A DNA stretch of 64,000 nt from Denitrobaculum tricleocarpae (GTDB lineage: Bacteria > Pseudomonadota > Alphaproteobacteria > Kiloniellales > Kiloniellaceae). The translations under genes and the position numbers were made by a program. The first letter of the stretch is position 1. Each line of letters begins with the position of its first letter. Where the stretch lies: positions 806,001-870,000 of the forward strand of contig NZ_ML660052.1 of NCBI RefSeq assembly GCF_007004665.1. The letters are read 5' to 3'. Below are positions 7,075 through 14,897 of this stretch, piece after piece. Below the pieces are notes generated by a model. It searched no databases and was not told the origin of the DNA. It was given only the letters and a program-made list of their open reading frames with translations.

Positions 7075-8090
7075 CCGAAGAAAGCGCGCTGCAACGGGTC
7101 AAGTTCTACCAGACCGGCACCCATACTGTCGGGAACCGCCTGATGGACGATGCCGCCCGCAGCGTCCAGGCCTCGATGAACCGTTCGAACGCCATCACGT
7201 CGGGGCACCGCGCCTGTCAGGGCTGCGGGGAAGCGCTGGGCGCGCGCTATGCACTGGACTCCGCCATGCGGGCCGCCGAGGGGCAACTGGTCGCGGTGAA
7301 CGCGACGGGATGCCTCGAGGTCTTTACCACGCCTTATCCCGAAACCTCCTGGCAGATTCCCTGGCTGCATTCGCTCTTCGGCAATGCGCCCGCCGTCGCC
7401 ACCGGCGTGGCCGCGGCCATGCGGCGCAAAGGGCGCGACAAGGTGAAGGTCGTGGCCCAGGGCGGCGACGGCGGCACCACCGACATCGGCTTCGGCTGTC
7501 TCTCCGGCATGTTCGAGCGGAACGACGACGTGCTCTACATCTGCTACGACAACGAAGCCTATATGAATACCGGCGTGCAGCGCTCGTCGGCCACGCCGCC
7601 GGCTGCGCGCACAGCCACCACGCCGGCCCTCGGCGACGCGCCGGGGAATGTGTTCGGTACGGGCAAGAACATGCCGCTGATCGCCATGGCCCACAACATT
7701 CCCTACGTGGCGACGGCGAGCGTTGCCGACCTCCACGATCTTGAGGCCAAGGTCACCCGGGCCATGTCCGTTTCAGGGTCGCGCTACATCCACATCATGG
7801 TGCCATGCCCGCTCGGCTGGGGCTCCGCGCCCTGCGACACGATCCGCATCGCGCGGCTGGCGGTGGCCTGCGGCCTCTTCCCGCTCTTCGAGGCCGAACA
7901 CGGCGAGGTGGTGCGGACCAGCAAGATCCGCCGCCCCGTGCCGGTGGAGGATTACCTCCGGCCACAGCGCCGTTTCGCGCACCTCTTCAAGAAGGGCCAT
8001 GAAGATAAGGAGCGGATTGCCGCCCTCCAGCGCATGGCGGACAGCAACATCAGCCGCTTTGGCTTGTTCGCTGAAGGAGGCGAGTCATGA
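7071..8090 (+). CDS. porB: 2-oxoacid:ferredoxin oxidoreductase, beta subunit
   Basis: 339-residue TPP- and [4Fe-4S]-binding subunit. Visible cluster ligands are CQGC (Cys49, Cys52), the Cys of NATGCLEV (Cys81) and the Cys of VPCPLGW. The TPP motif is GGDGGTTDIG (residues 131-140) with CYDNEAYMNTG downstream. All four PorB-type cysteines are present, so the intramolecular cluster should be functional. The ATG overlaps the porA stop, and its own stop overlaps the start of the flavoprotein gene (ATGA on both sides), so the operon is translated as a coupled unit. Confidence 0.94.
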   Translation: MTEESALQRVKFYQTGTHTVGNRLMDDAARSVQASMNRSNAITSGHRACQGCGEALGARYALDSAMRAAEGQLVAVNATGCLEVFTTPYPETSWQIPWLHSLFGNAPAVATGVAAAMRRKGRDKVKVVAQGGDGGTTDIGFGCLSGMFERNDDVLYICYDNEAYMNTGVQRSSATPPAARTATTPALGDAPGNVFGTGKNMPLIAMAHNIPYVATASVADLHDLEAKVTRAMSVSGSRYIHIMVPCPLGWGSAPCDTIRIARLAVACGLFPLFEAEHGEVVRTSKIRRPVPVEDYLRPQRRFAHLFKKGHEDKERIAALQRMADSNISRFGLFAEGGES

Positions 8091-9724
8091 GCAAGGAACT
8101 GCCTTTCGCCATTACGCTGGACCCGGGTACCAGCTTGGCCAACGAGACCGGCTCCTGGCGCACGGAAAAGCCGGTTTATGTCGACCGGCTGCCGCCTTGC
8201 AACAATGCCTGCCCTGCAGGTGAGAACATTCAGGCCTGGCTGTTCCATGCGGAGGAAGGCGATTACGAACAGGCCTGGCAGGTGCTAATGGCGGACAATC
8301 CACTGCCCGGTGTCATGGGCCGTGTCTGCTATCACCCTTGCGAAACCGCCTGTAATCGCGCGCAGCTGGATGAGGCCGTCGGCATCCACGCGATCGAGCG
8401 CTTCCTCGGCCGCCGGGCCTGGGAGCAGAAGTGGAAGCCGAGGTTCGACGCCGAGCCCTCCGGCAAGCGGGTGCTGGTGGTTGGCGCCGGGCCCAGCGGT
8501 CTCTCCGCCGCCTACCACCTGACCCGGCTCGGCCATACGGTTACGATCCGCGAGGCCGGTCCCATGGCGGGCGGCATGATGCGCTTCGGCATTCCCAAAT
8601 ACCGCCTGCCGCGGGACGTTCTGGACTATGAAATCCAGCGCATCCTCGATATGGGGGTGACGCTCGAGCTGAACACCAAAGTCGAGGACATCGAGGCCGC
8701 CTTTACCTCCGAGGGTTTCGACGCGGTCTTTGTGGCGGTCGGCGCGCACTTGGCCAAACGGATCAACATCCCCGGCTACGCGGCAGGGAAAATTCTCGAT
8801 GCCGTCTCGGTGCTGCGCGACATCGAAACCGGGGCGGAACCGCCGCAGCTGGGCCGGCGCGTCGTGGTCTACGGCGGCGGCAACACGGCGATGGATGTGG
8901 CGCGGACGGCGAAGCGCCTGGGCGTCGAGGAATCCATGATCGTCTACCGGCGCTCCCGAAAGGAGATGCCCGCCCACGACTTTGAGGCCACCGAGGCCGA
9001 AGAAGAGGGCGTAATGATCCACTGGCTACGCACGATCAAGCAGATCGACGAGACGGGGTTCCAGGTCGAGAAAATGGCCATCGACGAACATGGCCGCCCG
9101 CAGCCGACCGGCGAGTTCGAGACCATCGAAGCGGACACGCTGATCCTGGCACTGGGCCAGGATGTCGACACCTCTTTTCTGGGCGAAGTCCCCGGTGTTG
9201 AAATCGCCAGGGACGGCGTGGTCGAAGTCGACGGCCATATGATGACCGGTCGCGCGGGTCTCTTCGCCGGGGGCGATATGGTGCCCGCGGAACGCACCGT
9301 GACCGTCGCCGTCGGCCACGGCAAGAAAGCCGCCCGCAATATCGATGCCTGGCTCAGTGGCGGAAAGTACCGGCCCGGCGAGAAGCACGAGCTCGCGGCC
9401 TTCGACAAGCTCAATACCTGGTACTACACCGATGCGCCGCAAACCCAGCAGCCCCAGCTGGAACTGGTCCGCAGGCAATCCGGCTTCGACGAAGTCCTGC
9501 AGGGCCTGACCGAAGACAATGCGCTCTATGAGGCCAGACGCTGCCTGTCCTGCGGCAACTGCTTCGAATGCGATAATTGCTACGGAATCTGTCCAGACAA
9601 CGCGGTCACGAAGCTGGGGCCGGGCAAGCGCTTCGCGTTCAATTACGACTACTGCAAAGGCTGCGGCATGTGCGCCGCCGAGTGCCCCTGCGGCGCGATC
9701 ACCATGGTGCCGGAGGCGGTTTGA
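8087..9724 (+). CDS. GltD-like NAD(P)H flavoprotein fused to a PorD-type 2x[4Fe-4S] ferredoxin domain
   Basis: 545-residue fusion. Residues about 35-110 form the N-terminal Fe-S domain of GltD-like oxidoreductases (CNNACPAGENIQAW, then CYHPCETACNR). Residues about 125-440 are the FAD and NAD(P)H Rossmann domains (VLVVGAGPSGLSAAYHL, VVVYGGGNTAMDVARTAKR, TGRAGLFAGGDMV). The C-terminal ~60 residues are a PorD-like tail with CLSCGNCFECDNCYGICP and CKGCGMCAAECPCGA. It should pass electrons between the TPP/Fe-S core and NAD(P)H, replacing separate delta-subunit and ferredoxin:NADP reductase genes. It starts inside the porB stop codon. Confidence 0.9.
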   Translation: MSKELPFAITLDPGTSLANETGSWRTEKPVYVDRLPPCNNACPAGENIQAWLFHAEEGDYEQAWQVLMADNPLPGVMGRVCYHPCETACNRAQLDEAVGIHAIERFLGRRAWEQKWKPRFDAEPSGKRVLVVGAGPSGLSAAYHLTRLGHTVTIREAGPMAGGMMRFGIPKYRLPRDVLDYEIQRILDMGVTLELNTKVEDIEAAFTSEGFDAVFVAVGAHLAKRINIPGYAAGKILDAVSVLRDIETGAEPPQLGRRVVVYGGGNTAMDVARTAKRLGVEESMIVYRRSRKEMPAHDFEATEAEEEGVMIHWLRTIKQIDETGFQVEKMAIDEHGRPQPTGEFETIEADTLILALGQDVDTSFLGEVPGVEIARDGVVEVDGHMMTGRAGLFAGGDMVPAERTVTVAVGHGKKAARNIDAWLSGGKYRPGEKHELAAFDKLNTWYYTDAPQTQQPQLELVRRQSGFDEVLQGLTEDNALYEARRCLSCGNCFECDNCYGICPDNAVTKLGPGKRFAFNYDYCKGCGMCAAECPCGAITMVPEAV

Positions 9725-9774
9725 GGATTGCCGTTGGCACGGAGGTTTTCGCGAGCGTGTTGTGATTCGTGAGA

Positions 9775-9850
9775 TGGTGCCCCATGACAGACTCGAACTG
9801 CCAACCCCCTGATTACAAATCAGGTGCTCTACCAGTTGAGCTAATGGGGC
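9775..9850 (-). tRNA. tRNA-Thr (anticodon TGT)
   Basis: On the minus strand, 76 nt including an encoded CCA. The acceptor stem GCCCCAT pairs with ATGGGGC; the D-loop (AGCTCAACTGGTAGAGC), anticodon stem CCTGA/TCAGG around TTTGTAA (anticodon TGT) and T-loop GTTCGAGTC are all present. It reads ACA codons (and other ACN by wobble). It lies 50 bp after the convergent POR operon. Confidence 0.95.
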
Positions 9851-10166
9851 TCAGGGTGTGGCGGCGGTGCTGCGCGCCATCAGGTAGGTTGGGCGGAAAA
9901 TAGTGCTTTCGGGGCGCGAGGGCAACCAGTCAATTTTCTGGCACAGATTTCTGTGGCCCGCTTGCGCTAAACCGCTGAAAGAATTCCAGGAATCCGTGTT
10001 TCGAGGCTGGTCTGGGCTGTGGGGTTCTCCACCGGCGTTAACCTTTTGCGAGCATATGTCACAAGATTGCGCCTACTTTGCCCCCGGTTTGACGCAACAG
10101 GTTAATGCCGGCCGCAGATATCTTCGGCTTTGGATCGAGTGCAGTGCCAAGCCGGAAGGAACCCTG

Positions 10167-10346
10167 ATGGGGCAGATTGATCACGGATACGATATTTCGA
10201 CCGTTGCCCGCCTTATGTTGCCCAGCGAAGTGGAGCGCAATTCGATCGACGTGCTTGACGTTCTGGATTGCGATCCGGAGCGTATGGAGCCGATCTTCTC
10301 GGTAAACGACCCCTCCAGCTATCAGTCGGCGATGCCGGAGCGCTGA
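10167..10346 (+). CDS. Small hypothetical protein (59 aa)
   Basis: 59-residue acidic reading frame from ATG 10167 with GGAAGGA about 7 nt upstream, which is the main reason to believe it. The protein starts MGQIDHGYDISTVARLMLP and is rich in Asp and Glu (VLDVLDCDPERMEP). No family was recognised, and there is no signal peptide or membrane segment. The frame stays open upstream to GTG 9903, but that longer version has poor composition and no ribosome-binding site. The gene sits alone between tRNA-Thr and the PAS_5 gene. Confidence 0.4.
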   Translation: MGQIDHGYDISTVARLMLPSEVERNSIDVLDVLDCDPERMEPIFSVNDPSSYQSAMPER

Positions 10347-10925
10347 CGGCCCGAATTCGTTCCAACGCGGACCCGTTCCCGGCCGGCGCGGCGCCAGCCC
10401 GGCCGCGGTGTTCCTGGGATTTTATCGCGGCTAACCTGTGCAATGAGATACGGCCGCGGGGTGACAGCATCGAGACCCTTTTCCGCCGTCTGACCGGCAA
10501 GCGCGCCCACCGAATTCAGCTCAATGCGAAAACCGCCCCCTCCGCTGCTGCACGGCAAACATTGCGGATGCGTCTGAAGACGGCGACGCTTTGAGTTTCA
10601 GGGTCGATAGCCCCTGTGACGAGGCGCACTGCTTGTGCATGAATTTGCGGCGCCGATTCGGGTATCGGGCCTGCCTCTGTGACCGGAGCGGCATACCCGT
10701 CCATTTTCTAGCGCAAATTGTGTGCCCGCCGTATGTCTGTCGGAATCTTCTCCACTAACTCTGTTGGCCGGAAAAGACGCGCTAAACATTTCAAATACAT
10801 TGGAAAAACCCGTTGATCCAGCGCTCTTGGGCGGAATCCGGGCACCGGGATGCTGCGATCTCTACTTGTCTATGCTATTTATATTTGTATATAGACGTTA
10901 GCTCTGCAAGTTAAGGGATGTGTTG
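10347..10925. other. Non-coding spacer with a promoter for the PAS_5 gene
   Basis: 579 bp without a convincing gene; open frames here lack ribosome-binding sites and look like GC-rich noise. Near its end is a promoter-like pair, TTGTCT (10866-10871) and TATATA (10888-10893) with a 16-bp spacer. An inverted repeat GTCTAT / ATAGAC (10868-10873 and 10891-10896) brackets this promoter and could be an operator. Confidence 0.4.
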
Positions 10926-10964
10926 ATGTTTCCGCTGTCGCGCCGGAGGAAAAGCTATTTCTGA
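10926..10964 (+). other. Short upstream reading frame overlapping the PAS_5 gene
   Basis: ATG 10926 has a good Shine-Dalgarno (AAGGGA, 10913-10918) and encodes MFPLSRRRKSYF followed by TGA. The last codons TAT-TTC-TGA sit just after a GGAGGA (10945-10950). The PAS_5 protein continues in the +1 frame across this point. It is either a coupled leader peptide or the true first exon-like piece of the PAS_5 gene joined by a +1 frameshift. Confidence 0.4.
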
Positions 10965-11541
10965 TTCCGCGTCTTGGGATCTCGCCGATCAGATCGCCAA
11001 AGAGAACTTCTCACAGCTGAACCAATTGCATATCGACAACGGGGTTTCGCCCCCAAAGGTTGTGTGGCAGCCGCGCGGGCGTGATCTCCAACACGAGCAG
11101 CTCCAGTTTCTGTTGGCTTACTGGAAAAACCTGAGCGACGGAGACGGCCGAGTCGCGGCAGATGAGATCGACCCCCTGAACATGTGGCCCGCACTCGGCT
11201 TTGTCATACTGGTGGATGTTGTGGAGGGCGGTGAAGACTTCCGGGTCCGGGTCTACGGTTCTGCGATTGCCCAGTCGGTCGACGTGGATGTTACCGGCAA
11301 GCTGATATCCGAGACACCCTGGCAGGGTGTCGTCATGGATTTCTTTTATGCCGTCTACCGGGCCGTCCTGATTCGTCCCGAACCGCTCTACACCGAACAC
11401 GAGCCGCCCGCCGACGTGGGCGTTAAGTTATGGCACCGCCTGATGCTGCCCCTCGGGGGCGCTGACGGTAAGATCTGCCGTGTCCTGGTCGGCAATGTGC
11501 CCGGTGAGTGGCGAAAGCCGGTCAAGGACGGCGAGGACTAA
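10957..11541 (+). CDS. PAS_5 family (PF07310-like) protein
   Basis: Alphaproteobacterial PAS_5 protein, about 194 residues from the assumed start. The core LQFLLAYWKNLSDGDG, the ADEIDPLNMWPAL segment, and the strand FRVRVYGSAIAQSVDVDVTGK match the family pattern. Such proteins are single PAS-like sensor domains of unknown signal. The start is unresolved. ATT 10957 has GGAGGA 6 nt upstream; TTG 11026 lacks one; a frameshift from ATG 10926 is also possible. The upstream residues (SWDLADQIAKENFSQLNQ) look like real protein, so the short TTG version is probably truncated. It converges with the aminotransferase gene. Confidence 0.7.
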   Translation: MSDSASWDLADQIAKENFSQLNQLHIDNGVSPPKVVWQPRGRDLQHEQLQFLLAYWKNLSDGDGRVAADEIDPLNMWPALGFVILVDVVEGGEDFRVRVYGSAIAQSVDVDVTGKLISETPWQGVVMDFFYAVYRAVLIRPEPLYTEHEPPADVGVKLWHRLMLPLGGADGKICRVLVGNVPGEWRKPVKDGED

Positions 11542-11595
11542 GGCTCAGGTCACGGGACCTCCCGACACGGCCACACGCCGACAGACTATGTCGTG

Positions 11596-11638
11596 CCCAG
11601 AGACCAGATGACACCCAGAGACCAGATGATACCCAGAG
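11596..11638. repeat. 18-bp tandem repeat between convergent genes
   Basis: Two units, 11596-11613 and 11614-11631 (CCCAGAGACCAGATGACA with one base changed in the second), plus a 7-bp partial third copy. It lies just beyond the aminotransferase stop (11640). A recent slipped-strand duplication is the simplest reading. Confidence 0.75.
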
Positions 11639-11639
11639 G

Positions 11640-13022
11640 CTACATCACGCCGAGATCTTTGGCGGTCATATCCAAAGACAGGCGCGCGCGCTTGAACAGC
11701 TCATCGATCTCCGGCTTCGACATGATCAGCGGCGGCGAGACCACAAGGGTATCGCCCACCGCCCGCATGATCAGACCGTTGCCGGTCGCATAGTCCTTGC
11801 AGAGCGCGCCGGTGGTGCCGACATCGGCGAAACGCGCGCGCGTCGCCTTGTCCTTCGCCAGTTCGATGGCGCCCAGGAAGCCGACCCCTCTGACTTCGCC
11901 GACCAGCGGATGATCCGCCAGTTCATTCAGCTTTGCCTGCAGGTAGGGACCGGTCTTGCTGCGCACCTTCTCGACGATGTTCTCTTCTTCCATCAGCCGG
12001 ATGTTCGCCAGAGCCACCGCACAGCAGACCGGATGTCCGGAATAGGTGAAGCCGTGATAGAACTCGCCGCCGTCTTCGATCAGGGTGCCGGCGACACGCT
12101 CGCCGACCATGACGGCGGAAAGTGGCAGGTATCCCGAGGAAATACCCTTGGCGAGCGGCATGATGTCCGGCGAAATGCCGAAGGTCTCGCAGCCGAACCA
12201 GTTGCCGGTGCGCCCGAAGCCGCAGATCACTTCATCGGCGATCAAGAGGATGTCGTACTTCCGGCAGATTTCCTGGACCTTCGGCCAGTAACTCTCGGGT
12301 GGAATGATGACGCCGCCGGCGCCCTGGACCGGTTCCCCGATGAAGGCGGCGACATTCTGCGCACCGAGAATCAGGATCCTGTTTTCCAGTGCTTCGGCGG
12401 CCTTGAGGCCGAGCTCGTCCGGTGTCAGATCGCCGCCCAGATCGAACCAGTAGGGCTGCATGACGTGCTCGAAGCCGGGCAGGGGGAGATCGGCCTGGCC
12501 ATGCATGGCCGCCATGCCGCCAAGGCTTGCCGCCGCCATGGTGCTGCCATGGTAGGCGTTATTGCGGCTGATGAAGATTTTCTTGGTCGGTTTCCGGGCC
12601 AGGTTCCAGAAGTGGCGCACCATGCGCACGATGGTGTCGTTGGCATCGGAGCCCGAGGAACCGTAGAACACATGGTTCAGGCCGTCGGGGGTGATCTTGG
12701 CCAGCTTCTCCGAGAGCTCCACCGACGGGGGTGTCGCGGTTTTGAAGAAGGTGTTGTAATAGGGCAGTTCCAGCATCTGGTCGTAGGCCGCCAGTGCCAG
12801 TTCCTTGCGGCCGTAACCCATATTGACGCACCAGAGGCCGGCCATGCCATCCAGGATCCGGTTGCCTTCGGAGTCGGTGAGCCAGACACCCTCGGCCTTG
12901 GTGATAATGCGGCTGCCCCCCTCGTTGGCCAGGCCTTTGGTGTCGGTGAAGGGATGCAGATGGTGCTTGGCGTCGGCCTCGCGCCACCAGGCGGTTTCAT
13001 TGCGGGAAAGTTGGGTGCTCAT
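11640..13022 (-). CDS. Class III (omega) aminotransferase, putrescine/diamine:pyruvate type
   Basis: 460-residue PLP enzyme of the omega-amino acid/diamine transaminase group. Visible are LDGMAGLWCVNMGYGRKEL, the PLP phosphate motif YGSSGSDANDT, the cofactor Asp in LLIADEVICGFGRTG, the Schiff-base Lys in LAKGISSGYLPL, and HGFTYSGHPVCCAVALANI. Enzymes with this pattern move the terminal amino group of putrescine or other omega-amines to pyruvate. ATG 13022 starts the conserved N-terminus; a longer frame upstream is not conserved in character. The next gene upstream on the strand is the glutamylpolyamine-synthetase-like enzyme, 281 bp away, so it may have its own promoter. Confidence 0.9.
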   Translation of the reverse strand: MSTQLSRNETAWWREADAKHHLHPFTDTKGLANEGGSRIITKAEGVWLTDSEGNRILDGMAGLWCVNMGYGRKELALAAYDQMLELPYYNTFFKTATPPSVELSEKLAKITPDGLNHVFYGSSGSDANDTIVRMVRHFWNLARKPTKKIFISRNNAYHGSTMAAASLGGMAAMHGQADLPLPGFEHVMQPYWFDLGGDLTPDELGLKAAEALENRILILGAQNVAAFIGEPVQGAGGVIIPPESYWPKVQEICRKYDILLIADEVICGFGRTGNWFGCETFGISPDIMPLAKGISSGYLPLSAVMVGERVAGTLIEDGGEFYHGFTYSGHPVCCAVALANIRLMEEENIVEKVRSKTGPYLQAKLNELADHPLVGEVRGVGFLGAIELAKDKATRARFADVGTTGALCKDYATGNGLIMRAVGDTLVVSPPLIMSKPEIDELFKRARLSLDMTAKDLGVM

Positions 13023-13303
13023 AATCTCGGTTCCTCGATCTGCAGTCTTTGAACGCGGCGTCGGTAGGACGCGCGGATAAGGCTCTGGCGCCAGGCGGTG
13101 CGAGCCGTCGTTCAGGCGGTCAAGGATTGAAGCCGATACGCGCACAGAGGATCAGGAGTTCGGCCAGACGTGACGGCAGCCCGCGGCTGGCGCGGGGCAG
13201 GTCATCGCTCACATCGTGCTTTACAGGCCGCATTGGCTTCTCACAGTGGTGTCGCAGGAGCAGGATCCCTGAAGCTGAGCCGTTTCGTCAAGCTGGATCA
13301 GGG

Positions 13304-14650
13304 TCAAACATTCAGAAGCAGATGCTCGCGTTCCCAGGAGGAGATGACCTTCTGATAAGCCAGCAACTCGGTTTCCTTTACGATCGTGACCGCATCGATG
13401 AATTTTTCCCCCAGAACGGGCTTGATCGCCCGGGTGCCGTTAAAGCGGGTGAGCGCGTCATAGAGGGTCCGCGGCAGGGTATGGGCGAGGCGGTACGCGC
13501 TGCCCTCTACCGGGGAGCGGGGTTTGAGCTTCTGGGTCATGCCCAGGTATCCGCAGGCAAGCGAGGCGGCGATCGCCAGATAGGGGTTGGCGTCCGCGCC
13601 GGCCAGGCGGTTTTCCACCCGGCGGCCGAAGGGGTCCGAATGGGGTACGCGCAGGCCGACGGTGCGATTGTCGTAGGCCCAGTGTGTATTGATCGGCGCA
13701 TCTGAATCCGGAATCAGACGGCGGTAGCTGTTCACGTTGGGTGCCAGCAGCGGCATCATGGCCGGCAGGTGTTTTTGCAGGCCCGCGATATGCTGGTGAA
13801 AGAGCTTGGTGTCCTTGCCGTTCTTCTGCGCGAAGAGGTTCTTGCCGGTTTCGCTGCTCAGCAGGCTCTGATGAATGTGCATGGAACTGCCGGGCTCGTC
13901 CTGCATGGGTTTCGCCATGAAGGTCGCATAAACCGAATGCCGCAGACCGGCCTCGCGCACCGTGCGTTTGAAGAGAAAGGCCTGATCCGCCAGCGCCATC
14001 GGTTCGCCGTGATTGAAGTTCATCTCCATCTGGGCGGCCCCGGCTTCGTGGGTGAGCGTGTCGACATCCAGATTCTGGGCTTCGCAGTAGTCGTAGACAT
14101 CCTCGAAGAGGGGATCGAATTCGTTGACCGCGTCCACCCCGAAGGCTTGACGCGACGTTTCCCGCCGGCCCGAGCGTCCGATCGGCGGTTCCAGGGGGTA
14201 GTCCGGGTCGGTGTTGACGTCGACCAGGAAAAACTCCAGCTCCGGCGCGATAACCGGCGTCCAGCCTTTTTCTTCGTAGAGAGCCAGGATGCGGCGCAAA
14301 AGATGACGGGCCGCGATGTCCACGGGACTGCCGTCCATAAAGAAGGCATCGCAGATCACCTGAGCCGTCGGCTCGCTGTACCAGGGCACGACCCGGATGG
14401 TGCTGGGATCGGGCAGGAGATAAACGTCCTGGACCGCCGGGCTGATCACTGAGTCCTCGTTATCCGGGTAACGGCCGTTCACGGTCTGAACGAACACGCC
14501 CTCGGGAATCCGCAGGCCGTTGTTGCGCATGCCCTGCACGAATTTGGCCGCCGGCAGGATCTTTCCGCGTGCGATCCCGGCCATATCGGGCACCAGGCAT
14601 TCGACCTCTTCAATTTCGTATTCTTTCAGAAAAGCTTCGATCGAATCCAT
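13304..14650 (-). CDS. puuA: Glutamine synthetase family protein, gamma-glutamylputrescine synthetase (PuuA)-like
   Basis: 448 residues, type-I glutamine synthetase fold. Catalytic-domain marks include APELEFFLVD, the AAQMEMNFNHGEPM metal/ammonia-site region, SSMHIHQSLL, and the C-terminal RRVENRLAGADANPYLAIAA. Divergence from true GlnA and the neighbouring PuuR-like regulator and diamine transaminases point to gamma-glutamylation of putrescine or a related amine with ATP. It lacks the adenylylation-type C-terminal region of GlnA. The other PuuA-pathway enzymes (PuuB, PuuC, PuuD) are not in this window. Confidence 0.88.
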   Translation of the reverse strand: MDSIEAFLKEYEIEEVECLVPDMAGIARGKILPAAKFVQGMRNNGLRIPEGVFVQTVNGRYPDNEDSVISPAVQDVYLLPDPSTIRVVPWYSEPTAQVICDAFFMDGSPVDIAARHLLRRILALYEEKGWTPVIAPELEFFLVDVNTDPDYPLEPPIGRSGRRETSRQAFGVDAVNEFDPLFEDVYDYCEAQNLDVDTLTHEAGAAQMEMNFNHGEPMALADQAFLFKRTVREAGLRHSVYATFMAKPMQDEPGSSMHIHQSLLSSETGKNLFAQKNGKDTKLFHQHIAGLQKHLPAMMPLLAPNVNSYRRLIPDSDAPINTHWAYDNRTVGLRVPHSDPFGRRVENRLAGADANPYLAIAASLACGYLGMTQKLKPRSPVEGSAYRLAHTLPRTLYDALTRFNGTRAIKPVLGEKFIDAVTIVKETELLAYQKVISSWEREHLLLNV

Positions 14651-14762
14651 GCTGGAACTCTTGGGCTGATGACGTTCTGCGCAGTTTTGTTTGTGGCGCC
14701 GCGACGGCGGCGGCGGGCCGGATGAAAAGCCCCGGTCTGATGACCGAACTGAGGGTTAGACT

Positions 14763-14792
14763 GCTTAACTATGGCTAACAAATCGCTAACAC
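14763..14792. promoter_or_regulatory. 11-bp-phased direct repeats upstream of the puuA-like gene
   Basis: Read on the minus strand, GTTAGC occurs twice with 11-bp spacing (14785-14790 and 14774-14779), and a degenerate third copy GTTAAGC (14763-14769) continues the phase. They lie 113-142 bp before the puuA-like start codon, on one face of the helix. A binding array for a regulator is plausible. Confidence 0.45.
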
Positions 14793-14830
14793 GGACACCC
14801 GGCGGCTGCAACCACACCTCGGACGGGCAA

Positions 14831-14861
14831 GAAAAAACGCCGGACCTCAATGGCCCGGCGT
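14831..14861 (-). terminator. Rho-independent terminator of ald
   Basis: On the minus strand, ACGCCGG and CCGGCGT form a 7-bp GC-rich stem followed directly by a run of six T. It lies 36 bp after the ald stop codon. Confidence 0.9.
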
Positions 14862-14897
14862 CTCGATGAAACCGCAATCCCTTTTCCGATCTGCCTG

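Noticed and set aside
9903-10346. 147-codon version of the small gene at 10167
   Set aside because: The extra upstream part begins at a GTG without Shine-Dalgarno and has implausible composition; the 59-codon version has a good ribosome-binding site.
10268-10594. Plus-strand frame of 108 codons after the small gene
   Set aside because: It overlaps the small gene, lacks a ribosome-binding site and is Ala/Arg-rich noise.
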